The position numbers were made by a program, and so were the translations under genes. Positions 61,623 through 64,000 of a DNA stretch of 64,000 nt are shown piece after piece. The number at the start of each line of letters is the position of its first letter. The first letter of the stretch is position 1. The stretch spans positions 1 through 64,000 of the forward strand of contig MESI01000094.1 of the NCBI GenBank assembly GCA_001770935.1. The letters are read 5' to 3'. The notes under the pieces were generated by a model. It worked only from the letters and a program-made list of their open reading frames with translations. It ran no database searches and was not told the origin of the DNA. The DNA comes from Burkholderiales bacterium RIFCSPLOWO2_12_FULL_61_40. Lineage in GTDB: Bacteria > Pseudomonadota > Gammaproteobacteria > Burkholderiales > Burkholderiaceae_C.

Positions 61623-62627
61623 TCACGCCACGTCAGGGTCAAGGCCTTTTCGCAAAAAGTCGCGCACATCGGCTTCCAGCACCGCGGCGGCTTGCAGCAG
61701 CGGCTCGGTGCTGTGGGCCTGCACCAGCTTGGCGCGGATGCTGCTGTCATGGTCGGCCAGCCGGTCGATGAGTGCGCTCCACTGGCGGGCCAGCGCCCGC
61801 GCTTCGGGGGCCTGCGCGGGAGTGCCTTGCTGCATCAAGCGCCGCACCGCGCCGGTCAGGGCCTGCCACTCCGCATCGGCCACCCGGCCCAGGCGTTTCA
61901 TTTCGTCGGGTTGCAGGTATTTTTCCAAGACGGCCAGGCGCTGCTTGATGGGCTGGCTGATGTACGCCACCATGTCCTGGCCGGGGCCTTCCGTCTGCTG
62001 GGCCACCGGTTCGCGCTGGTACATATGGTCCCAGCGTTCCATCAAGTCGAAGTCACCATCCATCCAGTGCAGCATCAGGGTCATCCAGCGGTGGGCCAGG
62101 GGTTGCAGTTCCAGGCTGTCGGGCGGCACGCCGCGCTCCATGGCGCTGCGCACCTGCGCCAGCAAGGGCGGCCAGAGGTCGGCGATCTGGTCCCAGTTGT
62201 CGAAGAGGGTTTTTTGCTCGGCCGGGCTGAAGTACTTGCCGTAGGTGGTCATCAGCGCCAATGTGCCCAGCCAGTCGCCCATCTCGGGCTGGCCGCCGCC
62301 AGACAGGCGCTCTTGCAGCAGGCCCAGGCTGGCGCGCAGTTCCGCGGCCTTGGCCACTTCCTGGTCCAGCACCTGGATTTGCCGCGCAATGATGGTGGGC
62401 AGCGCCACGCCATCGCCGTCCAGGGTGTTGCCGATATCGGTAAGCGCCAGGCCCAGGTGGCGCAGGGCCTGGATGCCGTGCAGCCGCGCCACGTCGGCGC
62501 GGCTGTACAGGCGGTAGCCGACTTCGGAGCGGGCCGATGGCCGCAGCAGGCCAATGGCGTCGTAGTGGTGCAGGGTGCGCACCGTCAGGCCGGTGTGTGC
62601 CGCCAGTTCTCCCACCTTCAATAACAC
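61623..62627 (-). CDS. MerR-family regulator with TipAS-like ligand domain
   Basis: A 334-residue transcription factor. The MerR helix-turn-helix covers residues 1-70 (LLKVGELAAHTGLTVRTLHH, GYRLYSRADVARLHGIQALR). The C-terminal two thirds contains a TipAS-like alpha-helical module (about residues 120-215) and a related repeat. Such domains bind hydrophobic drugs. It uses a GTG start with an AAGGGAAG site. It heads a two-gene unit with the MFS exporter and should activate it when a toxic ligand is bound. It lacks the cysteines of mercury MerR. Confidence 0.88.
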   Translation of the reverse strand: MLLKVGELAAHTGLTVRTLHHYDAIGLLRPSARSEVGYRLYSRADVARLHGIQALRHLGLALTDIGNTLDGDGVALPTIIARQIQVLDQEVAKAAELRASLGLLQERLSGGGQPEMGDWLGTLALMTTYGKYFSPAEQKTLFDNWDQIADLWPPLLAQVRSAMERGVPPDSLELQPLAHRWMTLMLHWMDGDFDLMERWDHMYQREPVAQQTEGPGQDMVAYISQPIKQRLAVLEKYLQPDEMKRLGRVADAEWQALTGAVRRLMQQGTPAQAPEARALARQWSALIDRLADHDSSIRAKLVQAHSTEPLLQAAAVLEADVRDFLRKGLDPDVA

Positions 62628-62708
62628 GGATTCTTCCCTTCGCCTGTGGTCGTGCAGCGGCCACCCGCTGTGCCGCGCAGTCTAACGCCCGCGCACCGGG
62701 AAGGGGGG

Positions 62709-63113
62709 TTAGTCGTCGTTCCAGTTGCGGTACAGCAAGTCAATCACCACTTGCGGTGTGATCACGCCGATGGTCACGCCCGCGCCATCCTGCACCGGCG
62801 TGTGGCGGATTTTCCGGTTGCGCATCACGTCGATGGACTCCAGCAGAGTCGAATCCCAAGGGACCGTGACCAGCGGCGAGGTCATCACATTGTCGACCGT
62901 GATATCGCGCCAGTTGGCGCCCGAGAAGCTGTCTTCCAGCAGCACCGTCATGTCGCGCTCGGTGATGATGCCAACTGTCGCGAGACCATCCATCACCAGC
63001 ACGTACGACGATTTGTTTGCGTTCATCAGTTTCAAAGCTTCACTCACCGGACGACCGGTGGGGATGCTGACGATGGTGGGGGGAACATTGTGCTGCAAGG
63101 GGGGGTCTATCAT
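62709..63113 (-). CDS. CBS-pair domain protein
   Basis: A 134-residue protein made of two CBS domains (residues about 8-62 and 75-132): SEALKLMNANKSSYVLVMDG, VGIITERDMTVLL; VMTSPLVTVPWDSTLLESID, VMRNRKIRHTPVQDG. Tandem CBS pairs bind adenine nucleotides and regulate partner proteins. The start at 63113 is taken from the family's N-terminus. It diverges from the bactofilin gene. No fused effector domain exists, so its target is unknown. Confidence 0.88.
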   Translation of the reverse strand: MIDPPLQHNVPPTIVSIPTGRPVSEALKLMNANKSSYVLVMDGLATVGIITERDMTVLLEDSFSGANWRDITVDNVMTSPLVTVPWDSTLLESIDVMRNRKIRHTPVQDGAGVTIGVITPQVVIDLLYRNWNDD

Positions 63114-63280
63114 GGTGACTCGCTTAACTGGTTTCCCAAAAAAATGACTGCCGTCCTGATTATGGACATCACCGGGCAATAGTCAAATCGCGGGGTCGAA
63201 GTCTCTGGCGCAAATACAGAAATCCCGGTAAAGACTTTTGGAAGCGTGGTGCTTACCATGGTGTTATTTGAGGACAGCAC

Positions 63281-63835
63281 ATGGCCCTCTCCAGCCATCT
63301 TTTCAACAAGCGCAAAGCGGAACCGCCACCGGATCGCCCCCACGTTTCTGCGCCGGGCACCAGAACTTCCGCGGCTTCGGGCGCGACCACGGCCCCACCC
63401 GCCGCAGCGCCTCCTGCGGTGAACCCAGTGCCAGCCAGTCCGGCCGGGGGGCAAGGCGGCAGCAGGCTGACGGTGGGGCCCAATATCAAGCTCAAAGGCG
63501 TGGAAATTACCGATTGCGACACGCTGGCGGTCGAAGGCATGGTCGAGGCCATCATGGATTCGCGCGTGATGCAGATTGCGCCAGGGGGCGCGTTCAACGG
63601 CTCGGCCGAGGTCGACATTGCCGAAATCCACGGGCAGTTCGATGGCAATCTGACCGTGCGCCAGAAGCTGACGGTGCACGCCACAGGCAAAGTGACCGGC
63701 TCGGTGCGCTACACCAAGTTGGTGGTCGAAGAGGGCGGACAACTCAATGGGGATGTCCAGTTCGGCGCCACGGTGGCCCACAAAACCGGCAGCCCGGAAA
63801 AGCCCGGCCTGTCACTGGGAGGGGCTGCTGGGTGA
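63281..63835 (+). CDS. Bactofilin (polymer-forming cytoskeletal protein)
   Basis: A 184-residue protein of the bactofilin (DUF583) family. A proline-rich N-terminal tail (about residues 13-60) is followed by the beta-helical core: RLTVGPNIKLKGVEITDCDT, GMVEAIMDS, GGAFNGSAEVDIAEIHGQFD, GNLTVRQKLTVHATGKVTGS and YTKLVVEEGGQLNGDVQ. Bactofilins self-assemble without nucleotides and help place envelope-building machines. It overlaps by 24 bases the end of a convergent membrane-protein gene. Confidence 0.92.
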   Translation: MALSSHLFNKRKAEPPPDRPHVSAPGTRTSAASGATTAPPAAAPPAVNPVPASPAGGQGGSRLTVGPNIKLKGVEITDCDTLAVEGMVEAIMDSRVMQIAPGGAFNGSAEVDIAEIHGQFDGNLTVRQKLTVHATGKVTGSVRYTKLVVEEGGQLNGDVQFGATVAHKTGSPEKPGLSLGGAAG

Positions 63836-64000
63836 AGCCCGGGATTCCGCCACCAGGTACAACACGGTCGCCAGCACCAGCGGAGCCAGGTAGTAAATGG
63901 CGCGGTAGACCAGTATGGATGCAAGTACTTCGTTGCGCGGCAGCAGGTGCGACAGCAGGACGACAAAGACCGCCTCCAGCACCCCGAGTCCGGCGGGGAC
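63812..64000 (-). CDS. YbhN/LPG-synthase-type membrane protein, C-terminal end (partial)
   Basis: The minus-strand frame entering at base 64000 reads VPAGLGVLEAVFVVLLSHLL, PRNEVLASILVYRAIYYLAP, LVLATVLYLVAESRAS and stops at 63812. The PAGLGVLEAVF and YRAIYYLAPL motifs are typical of the last helices of YbhN/UPF0104 lysylphosphatidylglycerol-synthase transmembrane proteins. Only 62 codons are inside the window. Confidence 0.8.
   Translation of the reverse strand, partial: VPAGLGVLEAVFVVLLSHLLPRNEVLASILVYRAIYYLAPLVLATVLYLVAESRASPSSPSQ

Noticed and set aside
60648..62624. 658-codon open frame on the + strand
   Set aside because: It spans the opposite strand of both the MFS exporter and its regulator and is full of His/Gln/Gly typical of antisense shadows; the minus-strand genes have clear domains.
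61623..62627. A second mercury regulator
   Set aside because: It is MerR-family by its DNA-binding domain, but the Hg-binding cysteines are absent and a large TipAS-like domain follows.

Overview
The window looks like a chromosome of a betaproteobacterium of the Comamonadaceae (Rhodoferax, Polaromonas or Acidovorax type). The reasons are high GC, Bug/TctC-type uptake genes, PEP-CTERM and bactofilin genes, and an intergenic repeat (GGGCT-NN-AGCCC followed by GCAGCTAT) that I associate with that family. The left 26 kb is a mosaic accessory region. The right 38 kb is organised in operons and carries metal/metalloid, chaperone and signalling functions. Region 1 (1-5.2 kb): the 3' end of ubiD, a betaine-type solute-binding protein, and an intact tctCBA tricarboxylate transporter operon. 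Region 2 (5.2-25.8 kb): a string of cassettes, each lying between same-orientation copies of one composite repeat made of the ubiD 3' end plus about 65 bases beyond its stop. The cassettes are HicAB with IS91-like transposase debris; a LysE exporter; RloA plus truncated RloB; a PepSY membrane protein; a TonB receptor/ABC importer/NnrS operon with an FNR-plus-Fur promoter; HipAB, a fecIR relic and tonB-exbB-exbD; a collapsed type I restriction locus that keeps an intact AlbA_2-domain gene; and a ricin-type lectin with a small secreted protein. Several defence genes (rloB, hsdR) run directly into a repeat copy. Region 3 (26-33 kb): a GGDEF response regulator, a C45-type Ntn hydrolase, an orphan sugar-type binding protein, a large sensor kinase and a stand-alone receiver. 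These may form one signalling unit. Region 4 (33.2-38.9 kb): a tightly overlapping five-gene operon encoding an 842-residue helical-repeat protein, a J-domain-like protein lacking HPD, a GrpE-like protein, an Hsp70 and a zinc-ribbon protein. I consider it a dedicated, apparently undescribed chaperone module. Region 5 (39.2-54.6 kb): metal and metalloid handling. MTA phosphorylase diverges from HD-GYP, ECF sigma and zf-HC2 anti-sigma genes. Then come merR/merTPA, a bufferin (DUF2282/MNIO/DUF2063/DoxX) operon, and divergently an arsenosugar operon (arsS, a TVP38-flavoprotein fusion, two glycosyltransferases, arsM and a PiT transporter). Four promoter-like sites TGTAAGAA-N14/15-CGACT sit in the two divergent intergenic regions, which argues for one ECF regulon joining MTA phosphorylase, HD-GYP, bufferin and arsenosugar genes. 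Region 6 (54.6-64 kb): an ICMT-like membrane methyltransferase, a PEP-CTERM protein, a secreted subtilase behind a predicted c-di-GMP-I (GEMM) riboswitch, a PAS histidine kinase, an MFS exporter with a TipA-type regulator, a CBS-pair protein, a bactofilin and the end of a YbhN-like membrane protein. All calls come from reading the sequence; no database search was run.
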